Made by a program: the position numbers and the translations under genes
Notes under the pieces: model-generated
What the model was told of the DNA's origin: nothing
Databases searched by the model: none
Seen by the model: the letters and a program-made list of their open reading frames with translations, nothing else
Shown here: positions 31,282 to 42,909 of the stretch, one piece after another
Position numbering within the stretch: the stretch's first letter is position 1
Layout: every line of letters begins with the position of its first letter
Origin: Ichthyophis bannanicus
Taxonomy: Eukaryota; Chordata; Amphibia; Gymnophiona; Ichthyophiidae
Reading direction: 5' to 3'
Assembly: GCA_033557465.1 (NCBI GenBank)
Contig: CM066037.1
Coordinates: 515,522,686-515,586,685 of the forward strand
Length of the DNA: 64,000 bases

Positions 31282-34200
31282 AGGTACCACTGTACCTTAC
31301 CATGGCCAAAGTGTTGCACTCACATGTCTTTGCATTTCCTTCACCTGCACAGTTGAATACGTTAAAAATACAGTAAGGAAAACTTACTTAGTAAAGAATA
31401 TACATGCTATCTAAATATTAAAAACAAGGTGGTGGCAACTTGATTTCCTACTTGTCCTGAATTTTTCAAATCTTCTAGCATCAAATTTCACTTCAAAAAT
31501 GGTGCAGAGGAAGGGGAAAATCAGGATACTCTGTCTGAGGGCTGTTCTGTTCCACCGATTAGTGCCATGAATGGATTTATACTCTGAGCCAGACAAGCCT
31601 TGACTGATAGTAGGTATGCTGCCTTGAGGTCAGGAGCATCTCTAAGCTCCAAGTAGTAGCTATTCCCACAAGCATCAAAATATATGGAAGATGTCAGTGA
31701 CTCTCCTGCTCTGAGCCTGCTGAACAATAAGTGGTCCAGACTAGCTGATGGCAAGGATGCACTAGGAATATCAGAGAGCACAAATATCACTGCAAGCTTG
31801 GCCAGGATCTCAAGAAGAGCTTCCTTCACATGAGCAAGAAAAGGATGGATGCTGATGAAGACTGGACTGGCAATGGCTTGAGTCAACAGCACAGAGATTG
31901 CTCCATGACAGGGAAGTCCATTCATCAATGCACATTTGCTTCATTGAGACATTTCAAAAATAATTTAATGCGCACACAAAATCAATTTAATGCACATTAG
32001 CCAATACAATTTCTACACACTGAAAAGTTCTAATAGGTGTTAAAAAATCTTTTAACAAAATTGTTTGAAACAAACTGAAAAGAAAAAAGAAAAAAATCAG
32101 GGGAAGTCATCAAATTTTCTGAAAACAAGCCAAATTTTTCCATGTCCACATCCCTACTCCCTTGGATTCCAGACCAGCTGGAGTGAAGCCAAATGTCATG
32201 ACTATGGATTCGGGATGGTTGGCTGTTGAGGCTCTGCAAACCAAGGTAAAGCTAAATAAATATCCTATTCATGATGAAACTATTTTTCACCATCCTGCTA
32301 AATGAAAATTTATAGAAACCTGAATGCAGGTAGTACAATCTATGAACAGATCTGATTCAAGAAAATTTGGTCTTTAAACTTGAAGGCCTTAAGAGCAATC
32401 ACAGGAGACTTAATCTAAGATGTTTTAACTAAAGAAATCTGAAAACCTACGCAACATCTCCTAGAAAGATGTTCAGGAAATATCATGTGGTTGTTTCAGA
32501 AGATCCTGTTGAGGCTTTTCCCTTTAACATGAAGATTTATTCTTTACCACAGAAGAAAATTAAAGCCAGGTTCGAAAGAAAACAGCAAGGAAGGTGATTA
32601 ACGATGGATGTTAGTCAGACCCTTCAAACCTCTGCGGAAATTATTCCTGTGACTTATAGCCTTCCATCTTCTTGAGCTTCACATGATTGTTTTTTAGAAG
32701 TATTTTTTGCCCTTAACATTTAAGAATAAATGCCTTACTGGATATTTCCAAGGCTACTCAATATAAGCACTGACTATTTCTTTCAGCTTAGTCTGGAGTG
32801 CATCATGATTTCTTAGATGCCCGTATAAAGGCCTTGTGAGAGAACAAGGAAATAGAAACATTTTCACTGAACTTAATCTCTGAAGAGTACTTCTGGAAAA
32901 TAAAGTCTCCGCATTGCTGGCTGCCAGATCTGCTCCTTGATGTCTGCTTCTGTGTTGTGGGTAAGGAAATAATTCATGCGGCTTTTTTTGCAACAACTGA
33001 GCTGCTTTGTTTTAGTGTATGTGCATTATTGACTTAGAAGGACAGGGCAGCTAATTCCTGTTTTATTCTTTTCCCATGTTTGTCCCCCCCCCCCCCCCCC
33101 ACCCCACAATCCCAATCTGGGCTATGAGACTTTGGTGCCTGTGTTTTTTCATTTCCACTAGAGCGTGTGCATGTGATTTTAACACAAACTTCTTTATCAT
33201 TACATTTTTGGCTGGCTCAGGTTATTGCTTTCAGCTGTATGTTATATTTATGTATATTTGGAAAATTTCAATAAATAAGTTAAATGATAACAGAAAAAAA
33301 GAACGGCTTCATTCTCTATCCCCATTCTAAGGAATACAATGAACAGCACCTGGTGGTATCCGGCTGTCCCTTCAGCACCACCGCAAGTACCTGCCCTTTA
33401 GTTTATGGACACAACTGTTCTGGCTCTGGAGAAAGCAGGTTTTCACCCAGGTTTCTGATTTATTGTATAAGCTGACAAAGGGTTTCTGTTGAAACACTAA
33501 AGGGTTCATTTATCAAGGGGTGTTCATCCTAAGGAAACCTGCCATACAGATGAAGGTGAGACTAGAAGATGGAGATCAGAGGAACTGCCTAGCAGTCAGT
33601 GAGAATGTTCACGCCATCTGCTACCAAGTACTGCATTTGGCATTAGCTTAAAATAACTATGCCATAGAGATTTATGGCCCCCATATGATATTAGTATTAT
33701 GCGCCAATCAGTGTGAGAGGGCTTGGGAGGACAACTCCAATTTTACTTCTAACAGCTATGTAGATTTAAAGTACAAAGATCGCTTTGAGAACTTTGTTTA
33801 TCGCACCTGGAGTAAATGGGGCCAACAGGTTAATATTTACAGCATTTGTCTGGGTAGCTCTTGAAGCTATTCATATAAATCTTTGGGTATTAAAATCACC
33901 CTTCCCCCTCACTCGACTGGTTAGGAAGAGGAAGGACTGGGACCATTCCTAAGGTGCAGCAAAAATGTCTCAGGTTAGGTCATGTCATCTAAAGTTATTC
34001 ATCTGCAGACTTGCTGATTATGAGCTGAGAATCAGCCTCTCTGCTGCTGCTCATCATCTGAGGTCCCCTTTAACTCACATTTAGCCAAATCTGGTCCTCA
34101 AATAGAGCTAGTTCTCCAGATAAGCACAAAATGCACATTCGCTCTGCTTTTAAAATAAATATATTCACATATATCTCATGAATATTTGTTGCACTATTGT

Positions 34201-34340
34201 GATCAACAGACCAGGTTTGAGAAGAAAACCACTGCTTTGTTAGAAAGACAATGAAGCTACTACAGTACTCATTAAAATTTCACCAATCAACTTGTACACA
34301 AAGGGATTGAATTAGAGCTACTGAGGCCAATTCCCATCAG
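31282..34340. other. No assigned gene; poly-C tract and one unassigned frame
   Basis: Holds a 17-base C run at 33084-33100. It also has a 135-codon minus-strand frame at 31521-31928 (containing FDACGNSYYLELRDAPDLKA) that I cannot assign to any family. That frame has no obvious splice sites or neighbours that would support a gene. Confidence 0.4.
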
Positions 34341-34349
34341 GGCCCATCC

Positions 34350-34960
34350 AGAGGTCCAAAATCTGGACAGGTCATTTGTGCAATCGATGCTGCATCTGTG
34401 GGAACTAGACGCTCCCACGAGAGCAGAATCAGGTGCAACAGGCCTGGGCGAGCAGGACATGCCCCGATTCAGGCCCGCTGGATGTCCAGCCCGCTTTCCG
34501 TACACATCACCTGAGGTTCCTGCAAGGAGCCCGGTGCAGTGGCATCCCATTGCCATGGCAATGGGACACCATGCAAGAGCCTCAATCTGCCGCAAGCTGG
34601 TCCAATGGCCTGTTCCTGCCACCCAATCCCTGATTGGGCCTGCCAAGGCCAGGATCAGCCCTGCCCCTGCTCACCTCCTTGCTGGGTCCCTTCTTTGTCC
34701 TCTGCAATCCTTGGGGGAACTTATTCCACCTCTGAAGTGGAATAAGTTCCTCTTCATCCTTCACCCCCCGGATATACAGGGCCATGACTGGAATAGGCCT
34801 TGTGTCTGGGGTCAGTGTACCTTCTCCAGCCCTCTCCCGTTCCTTCTCCGGCCTGACTTCCCCACACTTCTCCTCTTTATGTACGTGGAGCTCAGGATCA
34901 GGAATCAGCCCTGGCGTTTAGCGAAGATGTATGTCCAAACTGGACTACACCCCCACTAAA
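34350..34960. repeat. Interspersed repeat, family A, copy 2
   Basis: Shares phrases and the stem-loop with 4790-5395. Here the stem-loop is perfect: GGAACTTATTCCAC (34716-34729) against GTGGAATAAGTTCC (34737-34750), with a 7-base loop. No protein motif was recognised. Confidence 0.5.
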
Positions 34961-35717
34961 CGCTGCTCAGAATGACCCCCATTGCTCACAGATTGTAAAT
35001 ATATGTTTTATATCATGGCTTTAACCCCAGCTACTGGATGTTTGGGTCAAAGTCTTGATGAACTGTAATTTTAAACCTTTAAATTAGCTTAGCCAGAACA
35101 GACCTGTAGAAGGTCATTCCACATACACATGCCAATGACCTCTTATAAAATAGCGACCAGCATAAACGCACCTATTTGGTATCAAGGCATGTACTCTGCC
35201 AGTGGGATTGCTCATAGGCAGTCTAGCTACTAGTTAATTTATAAGCACCAATATCTAACCAAAGACTAACTTGTTAGTATGCTTCAGCGATCAGGTCTCA
35301 GAGTCACATTTGGCTGTATACCGGACCTACTTGTATGGTACGGTGTAATGCCTTTAACACATCAATGACCTGTTTGGATCGCTATATTTTGAAACATGCA
35401 TAGGTTGCAAATCTTTTATCTTTTTCTCCTTTCATTTCTTCATTTTTTATAAAATAGTAAAAATCGTTCTCACTATTATTTCATTCTTACAGTTTTGACA
35501 CTCTAAAGATAATATCTCATCTAAGTTGAAAATGTCCTCCGGCTTTCTTTTCCCAAATATGGTGATTTTTATGCCTGGGGACAATGCTTCAACTGGGCTG
35601 TAATGGGCCCGCTGTCATTCTCAGATGTCACACTTGCCTGTGTCAAAATATGTATTTTACATCATTCACTGGCATTTGTTTTGAAGTTTCCCAACGCATA
35701 TCCTAGGCGCCGTAGCA

Positions 35718-35743
35718 TTTCACGCCCCGCGTTTCTTCAGGGG
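35718..35743 (-). ncRNA. Hammerhead-like variant motif, left arm
   Basis: On the minus strand: CCCCTGAAGAAACGC, GGG, GCGTGAAA. That is a CTGAAGA core, a 4-base stem ACGC/GCGT and GAAA, in the 3' region of the Penelope-like element. The order CTGANGA-stem-GAAA resembles a hammerhead, but stem III and the cleavage site are not convincing. Confidence 0.3.
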
Positions 35744-35896
35744 AATATCTTAAATAAAGATTAAAAATTGGCATGATTACCTTAGATAGCGCATTACTGA
35801 AGAAGAAAGTTAGTCTGTTCATTCAATGAAATACTCACGACTTGTCGATAGTATCCTGCGTATACTTGAAAAAATGCCGCGCATGCAGAGTAAGGA

Positions 35897-36076
35897 TGTT
35901 CTCTGGAATTTAACTTCCTCCTTAGGGACTGGGTGAAAATTACACACATATTATTGAGTGGTGAGTATCATTGACAAACATTCCATTCTATGGATGAATT
36001 CAAACCGTCTGGGATCACTGTGTTGAGTCGAAAAATCCATTCTTGTTCCTTACGTAAAAGTGTTTGGTCTTGAGAT
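35897..36076 (-). pseudogene. Penelope-like protein, C-terminal end only
   Basis: The minus-strand frame gives RKEQEWIFRLNTVIPDGLNS and SIEWN. It corresponds to YREQFWIYQLRSIALSGLN in the second Penelope-like element at 43700-43770. This is the segment after the GIY-YIG endonuclease; the RT and the endonuclease catalytic motifs are absent. Confidence 0.68.
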
Positions 36077-36228
36077 CCTTACTCCGCATGCGCGGCGTTT
36101 TTTCAAGTATACGCAGGATACTATCGACGAGTCGTGAGTATTTCATTGAATGAACAGACTAACTTTCTTCTTCAGTAATGCGCTATCTAAGGTAATCATG
36201 CCAATTTTTAATCTTTATTTAAGATATT

Positions 36229-36255
36229 CCCCTGAAGAAACGTGGGGCGTGAAAC
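36229..36255 (+). ncRNA. Hammerhead-like variant motif, right arm
   Basis: Inverted copy of the left-arm motif, with one stem base changed: CCCCTGAAGAAACG, TGGGG, CGTGAAAC. The stem is three to four pairs. Confidence 0.3.
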
Positions 36256-36967
36256 GCTACGGCGCCTAGGATATGCGTTGGGAAACTTCAAAACAAACGC
36301 CAGTGAATGATGTAAAATACATATTTTGACACAGGGAAGTGTGACATCTGAGAATGACAGCGGGCCCATTACAGCCCAGTTGAAGCATTGTCCCCAGGCA
36401 TAAAAATCACCATATTTGGGAAAAGAAAGCCGGAGGACATTTTCAACTTAGATGAGATATTATCTTTAGAGTGTCAAAACTGTAAGAATGAAATAATAGT
36501 GAGAACGATTTTTACTATTTTATAAAAAATGAAGAAATGAAAGGAGAAAAAGATAAAAGATTTGCAACCTATGCATGTTTCAAAATATAGCGATCCAAAC
36601 AGGTCATTGATGTGTTAAAGGCATTACACCGTACCATACAAGTAGGTCCGGTATACAGCCAAATGTGACTCTGAGACCTGATCGCTGAAGCATACTAACA
36701 AGTTAGTCTTTGGTTAGATATTGGTGCTTATAAATTAACTAGTAGCTATATAGCATAAAGCCCAGAAAAGTGACGTGATTTCATTTGTAATAGGCAGTCT
36801 AGACAAGGCACGGGCAGAGCACACAAGGATGCACGCAAATTATAAAATACTATATCCCGGCCTGCAATGAAGACCTGTGTTAGGCCACTGCTGCTAGTAT
36901 TTTATATATAAAGTCAAGTGTTTTTATAAATTGACTTTTCTTATGTAATGTTGGCAAGCAATCTCAC

Positions 36968-37991
36968 CTGTAAATGAAAGGTGCCACCGTGGCTGTGTTT
37001 GGATGACTGTACTGCTGCTGCTGAGGAAGCTGGACAATGCAGCTTCCCGCACTTTGCCCAGCACTTGCCGTCACAGAAATAGAAAGAACAGGAGTAGCAA
37101 CTAGGCTAGATGCCTTTCCTTCAGGGGGAGCCGGACTGCAGGGTGTGGGGGGCTTTTCGTTTGCTTGGGATTTTGGTATTGGCTGAGTCTGGTTTCCCTT
37201 TGTAGTCCTACATTTGTCTGGCTCCTTGGCTCCAGTAGGCGCTGAACATGCAGTCTGCTTTGCCGTAGACACCTTTGTCCCAGGTTTAGGTATCCCGCTA
37301 GAAGGGGGAATCAAGCTTTCTTTCTTGACTGTGCTTTTGTTTCCCTTTGGGATCAAGCTTGCAATTTTGGAGGGCTTTTTTGACATTTCAGCTACAGGCA
37401 CCTGTTCCTTCTCTTCTTTCGTTGTCTTCTCACTGCAAACTTTATTTTTGTCCTTGTTTTTTTCCTCTTTCTCCTTTGGCTGAGACAAAGATTTTTTATT
37501 GCTGAGATTTTTGCTTCCAGCTTTTGGAGGAGTCAGTTTAGGTGACACCTTAGGACTGCTGGTGGTGGATCCACCACTGTTGAGCCCACTGTAAGAGCCA
37601 TCGAGTTCTCCGCTCTCTAACAAAATTTCATCCTCTCTACCACTGTCACTAGGCCCTGAACTTGGTGACAAAGGTGATCTTAAGGCAGTCCTTGTATTCA
37701 CCAGTTTGAACTTTTCTAGCATTGATTTCTGTCCTGACGAAACAATTTTGGCTCCTTCCGACAGAGGCGGCTTGTGTCGGTCTGAAGATGGTGTTGGGGA
37801 GGTTGCCGGACTTGGCTGCTTTACATACAACATGGTAGAGGTGGCGCTGTGCTTGACATTCATAGATTTGCTGCGCCATGGTTTGCTAGCACTTGGAGAA
37901 GGAATGGCAGAGACCAGCTGCTGACTGCTGTTTGTAGGGTGTTGCACATTTCCATTCATGCCAGTAGATTGCGGAGGGCCTTTCGGTGAAT
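36968..37991 (-). CDS. NAV3: Neuron navigator 3, long internal exon (1024 bases)
   Basis: Acceptor TTTTGTAG|ATTCACC at 37992/37991 and donor TTTACAG|GTGAGA at 36968/36967. The exon enters with two bases completing the codon begun in the exon at 46860 (K|D: G + AT), and leaves after two bases of a codon. It encodes a Ser/Pro/Lys-rich region: DSPKGPPQSTGMNGNVQ, SKPWRSKSMNVKHSATSTML, SSGPSDSGREDE, GSTTSSPKVSPKLTPPKAGS, SGIPKPGTKVSTAKQ and HPNTATVAPFIYR. Wording and order match my memory of vertebrate NAV3 better than NAV2 or NAV1. Navigators are large cytoskeleton-linked proteins of developing neurons; this is the disordered, microtubule-binding-rich part before the coiled coil and AAA domain. 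No stop or frameshift is seen. Confidence 0.92.
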
Positions 37992-39799
37992 CTACAAAAG
38001 ATAAAACACAATGTTGGGATATATTAAGGATAGTAATGCTTGTCTATCCTCCCTCTAGTGCTAACGCCATGTAAAATATTAGGGATATGCATTTTAGTAT
38101 CTTTTTATTCCATTTTGTAATAGGTCAGGCAATTTTGTTTACTATACATATAACAAAAAAAAAGGAATAAAAATACAAACAAAAAAAATTATCTGCGTGC
38201 ACACCCCTAGTAAATATCCCATCAGATCATCCACTGAAACTCAAAATGCCCATTAAAAGTCTCTTTATTCGTTTTTTATCTAGCACAAAATGTAGTGCTG
38301 AAAGAGCTTTGCCTTAAGAGCTTATAATTTATCAGCTTTCTAAAACATTTTTCCTATTGAATGTGGCAGCATGTTTGCAGAAACATGCTGCTTGTGAGGA
38401 ATGAACAGAACCTTTTCATTCTTCCAAAACTCAGATCCAAATCCCAATAGATATACTAAGCTTATTATTTCTCTATGGAATTTTGTATTGTATTTTATTT
38501 CATGTTGTGAATCACTGTATGTGGTGATTAATAAGTCGTGGTAACTAAATAAATGTAAAATTGAAACTGGGATATGTAGAGGCTAATTCTATAAGAGGGC
38601 ACCCAAGCATTCAAGCCTCATAGGCGCATACGTTGTGTCTATAAAGGCAGCATATGCATCAATGTACCTTAATAAAATTCCCACCTCAAACGTTATCACA
38701 AAGGCATACCTGCCCCAAGGACAAGAGGGTATGTTTTGTGCTTGTGTATGTGCTAGTAGAAATTGGTGTTCATGCATAGAGTTCACAAGTACGCCTGCTG
38801 ATTGAAGTATTTTATACTCATGTGTACTTTCAAACTCCACCTGCACTCCGCCCAGATCATGCCCCTGGTTACACCTATTAGTAATGCATGTGCTACCATG
38901 TCAATGCATGTACATTTATACCAGTCGGGATTTCATAACCAGCCATTCATGTGCGTTTGTGGCCACATACATGCAAAAACTGCTTTCTAAAGTTATCCTC
39001 ATATTGTATAAAATCAGGCAGTATGTTTTCTTATGTATGCATGCCCTGGGGCAATCTCATTAGCACATAAAACTTTGTTACACACACGTAAATTACTTAT
39101 AAAATTTCCCCCTTAATTTTTACAGCATACGATTAGACTATCATGCAGCCAGATTACTTATATGGACAAACCACATTTTTCTCAATAGAAAGAGTTGGCA
39201 TATCATTTAACCATTTTCAGGCAAAGGGTGAACCTCCCAGGTCTAAAAAAATTAATTAGCATTACAGTTCTTCAGGTGGCTGTCCTGCTATGCTGTGTTC
39301 GTCCATCTGTCTCCAGAGAACACTTTCTGATTGAGGACTACTTCAGACGCCATCAAGACAAAGAAAATCAAATCATGGACACCTAAGCCACTACATAAAG
39401 TTAGCAATCTACACATTTTTATTCTAAAATGAGCAAGTAAGGCATCTGTTTCTCCCTCTATGTTTAAGCCTAGCCTTGTAAAACCAGAACCACTAGTGTT
39501 ATGTCATTTGTCTATTAAAATAAAAGGAGACATTTCCTCTGTACCTGATATTTTCCCAGACTTTGGGCCAGTATCTACTGACCCTGCATATCTGTGTGTG
39601 TGTCTGTACAGATATAGATATATACAGTTGTGGTCAACATTATTGGCACCCTTGCATTTTAGGTATGTTGTGTACAATATCCTGAGATTTTGGAAATATT
39701 CCAACTGTATGGAAATATTTCCAACTGTATTGGAAATATTCCAACTGTATGTCATCATTTTAATAGTATGTTCAAAGGTATACAACAAAAAAAAGATTA

Positions 39800-40815
39800 A
39801 TGGCACCCTTCACTAATATTTGGTTGAACAACCCTTGGCAGTGATGACAGACTCCAAACGTTTCTTGTAGTCATATATAAGTTTCGTACATCTGACTGCT
39901 GGTAGTTTCCCCACTCTTTAACTGCAATTTGTTCCAGCTCATGAATGTTTCAGAATTCCTTTACCAGTGACAGATATCAGCTCTTTCCAAAGGTTCTCGA
40001 TTGGATTGAAATCAGGACTCATTGCTGGACAGTTTAAAACAGCCCGGTTGTTCTTTTTTTAACCATTCTTTTGTACTTTTCTATGTATGTTTTGGGTCAT
40101 TGTTTTGCTGGAGGACCCATGACCTTTGACCCAGATCTAGCTTTCTGACACTAGGTAGCACATTTCACTCCAAAATACCTTCGTAGTCTTCTGACTTATG
40201 ATTCCTTTAATACATTCCAGGTCTCCAGTTCCAGATGCAGCAAAACAGCCTCACAACATTATGGAGCCTCCACCATATTAAGTGTAGAAAGGGTGCTTTT
40301 TTCCTTATAAGCTACATTTCTTCACCTATAAATGTATCGCTGGTCTGCATTGTACCGTTTCATCTGTTCACAGAACATTTTCCCAGAAAGATTATGGTTT
40401 CTCAAGGTGGGTTTGGGCAAAGATCAGGCATCTTTTTTATGTCTATCTTTGAGCAATGGGGTCCTCTTTGGCTTTCGCCCATGAAGTCCTTCTTTGTTTA
40501 GTGCGCGGTGTATGGTACAGATGCAAACCACCACTCGAGACTGCTCCAGGAAAACCTTAAGCTCTTTGGATATTGTACGTGGTGTTCTTCCAACAGTTCG
40601 CACTAACTTTCGAAGAATTCTTGGATTAATTTTCCTCTTCCCACCATATCCTCGGAGGTTCTTGATAGTTCCATGAGCAGAAAACTGCTTAACAACATTA
40701 TGACCTGTAGATACGGGAATCTCAAGGTCTTTGGAGATGGCCTTGTACCCCTCTTTGAAGTTTGATGTTTGGTGATAATGGCTTTTCTGACAGTCTGAGG
40801 CAGCTCTTTTGTCTT
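39800..40815 (-). pseudogene. Tc1 transposase, degenerate
   Basis: The N-terminus begins at about 40815 (MMKTKELPQTVRKAIITKHQ), the typical Tc1 start with the paired helix-turn-helix. Frameshifts follow: the next pieces read MELSRTSEDMVGRGK and similar in shifted frames. Downstream, phrases on the opposite strand (for example around 40085-40130, complement of a WVFQHDND-type region) show the catalytic domain is present but broken by many indels and stops. The protein would have cut and pasted the element at TA sites. No open frame remains. Confidence 0.75.
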
Positions 40816-40996
40816 CATCATTGTGAAAATGGAACAGGGAGTGAATGTTGCCATTTTAAACATTAGAGCCAACATTCATTGGTTGATTCAAGTCATGTGG
40901 GTACTGACAATTGATCATAGGTGCATCTAATTTTAGTGCAATGGGAATGTGGTTCTTCTGTTCAAACTGATTTGAATTGTTTATAGTGGTGCAAAG

Positions 40997-41262
40997 AATC
41001 ATGTCCTATCCAACCCCAAAAAAACCACTCCCAACCTTCCGGCCACGCCCAGCTGACCTGGTTTATCCATGTTTACCTATATCCTGTCTCCCTCTTGCTT
41101 TATGTCTTGTCCTATGTCTTACTATTCTTCTCTTTCCTGTCTTAAGTTTTGTAGTTCTTTTCCTGCTATGGGGCCTTGTGCCCATCCCAGTTTCACTTTG
41201 TACCTGTAAACCGCCCTAACATAGGGCGGTATATCAAATTTAAATAAACATAAACAAACTTA
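40997..41262 (+). repeat. L2-type 3' end in the Tc1 element; 11-base target duplication
   Basis: AATCATGTCCT occurs at 40997-41007 and again at 44404-44414, flanking the L2 end plus the Penelope-like palindrome. The L2 part ends GTAAACCGCCCTAACATAGG, GCGGTATATC, AAATAAACATAAACAAAC at about 41262. The duplication most simply belongs to the L2 insertion, with the Penelope-like element landing later in its A-rich tail. Confidence 0.68.
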
Positions 41263-41693
41263 CTTTCTTATAAACCTATAAAAGAATAAAACTATGCCCC
41301 AAATAATCATCAATGATGATAAATAATTTTTTGTTGGAGCTCTTGCCTTGAAAGATACCTCTTTCTCGTGACAAAACTCTACTTTTTATCTATTTAAAAG
41401 GGAATCAACTCTCATCACATATCAAGGGATAATAAATAATGTCCCCTAGTAAGAATCAAAGTTAATGTGCTTCATTGAGAATATTCTACCAGTACTTAAC
41501 TGACAAACAATGTTTGGTACCACCGCAGTACAGCTTCGTATTCCTGCATGTGCTTCCAAAGGTGAAACGTCTATCCTTACATTTCTCCATTCATAATGTT
41601 GTCCAGCTGTAGACCCAAAATTCACACTTCTTGTAATCCAAACTTCTTCTGAATGCCAAGAATACTTCTCACAACTCAATCCTTGACAGCGTA

Positions 41694-41766
41694 GCGCAAC
41701 ACTGTGCGACACAACATTGTGTTTCAGGCCATTGAACCTCCCCACCCTTCATCAAACATGCTGCGT
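41694..41766 (-). ncRNA. Hammerhead ribozyme-like fold, left copy
   Basis: On the minus strand: stem I strand ACGCAGCATGT, core TTGATGA, stem II AGG...CCT, GAA, stem III ACACA/TGTGT, then C (cleavage position 17), and stem I return strand GC-ACA-GTGTTGCG. Stem I keeps pairing with two G-U wobbles relative to the right copy. The core has U in place of C at position 3. Confidence 0.55.
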
Positions 41767-41799
41767 ATCTAAAATGTCATTATGTTATCCCATCTTATA

Positions 41800-42770
41800 T
41801 AACCCATTAGAGTCATGGGGTGTCCAAACACTCTACGGGCCATGGCTGTCTTCCTAAACCCCAACAAATACTTCAGTTCAATCATATCAAACTCTACCAA
41901 TCTTGTGATAAATTCAAACCAGACGGAGCTATTGATTGTAACTGATATATCCAGAATTGTTCTCGATACTGCAAACGGGACACACGATCTCCTCCTCTAA
42001 CCTTCTCCCGTACATGATCTACTGTTCGCCAAAGCAAATCCTGAAATAAATGATGATATTCTTTACAATGCAGCACGACTAGTGCTGTCACAACCTTTGC
42101 ATTAATCCATGAGCGGTGTTCTTGCAAACGTTTCTTCATTGATCATGTCGTCCGACCCACGTAAACCTAGTTACAAGGGCATAACAAAATATACACCACA
42201 AATGAAGAAAGACAAGTGGTGTGGTATCTACTATAAAAATGTTGTCTGGTAACAGGGTGTTCCTAATACGTCTCCTCCATAGTAGAATTACAAAAGTCAC
42301 AATTTTTACATTGAAAGTGTCCCTTGTCCATGGAGAATACTGGCTCGTGTACTGCGTGAACCACCCAATCTGCCACATTGCGTCCTCTCTGAAAAGCCAT
42401 CATTAAAGGCTTACTAAAATAAGAATGTAATGCCAAAACTGGCCAATACTTCTTTAAAATGTCCATAACCAAGGTGGAATTAGGCATATACTGTAGTATC
42501 CCCACAAATGGTTTCACTTCCACTGACTCCATCTGTAATTGAATCCCTGTAGCACCCCACCATTCTGCATGGTTACATTTTGCTCTTCTATATGCTTTTT
42601 TAATAACAGCTTCCGGATAGCCGCGTTCCCGCAAACATTTCTCCAAATCTTTTTGCCTGTCTTTGAAACTGAATATCTATGGAACAAATCCTCCTCAAAT
42701 GAATACAATGACCTACTGAATGGAGTAACACGCTGAATCCCAATATACAATTTGTACCCAAATATCATAA
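41800..42770 (-). pseudogene. Penelope-like protein C-terminus with GIY-YIG endonuclease, broken (left copy)
   Basis: 42263-42646 reads MEKCLRERGYPEAVIKKAYR, ALHSYFSKPLMMAFQRGRNV and HFQCKNCDFCNSTMEETY. The Cys cluster CKxCxFC before the endonuclease is characteristic of Penelope-like proteins. Further on (42139-41894), MKKRLQEHRSWINAKVV and YREQFWIYQLQSIAPSGLN follow in shifted frames. The GIY-YIG centre (~42200-42140) is frame-broken here but readable in the right copy. The RT is missing. Confidence 0.75.
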
Positions 42771-42909
42771 AGAGTCAATAGAATTTTTGGATTTATGGCT
42801 CTAGAAATGGAATTCCACTCTCCATTCAACATTATATAGGAAGGGGGTGCAAAGAATTCCCTTATTACATTACCATACTTATCATCCAGGCCCCTTGCAT
42901 ATAGGGGCC

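Larger units (their letters stand above)
35214..36802 (-). mobile_element. Penelope-like element as an inverted palindrome, with 13-base target duplication
   Basis: ATAGGCAGTCTAG flanks the insertion at 35214-35226 and 36790-36802. Inside, arms 35227-35896 and 36077-36750 are inverted copies of each other (about 670 bases, well over 90% alike by eye). They surround a 180-base centre that encodes, on the minus strand, the end of a Penelope-type protein (RKEQEWIFRLNTVIPDGLNS). So a 3' region follows the coding end, and an inverted copy of that 3' region precedes it. A 37-base unpaired segment lies at the right edge. Such inverted, truncated forms are known for Penelope-like elements. Confidence 0.75.

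Noticed and set aside
31521..31928. 135-codon minus-strand frame as a possible NAV3 downstream exon
   Set aside because: The sequence does not resemble the navigator protein after the 1024-base exon, and no matching splice signals or phase were found.
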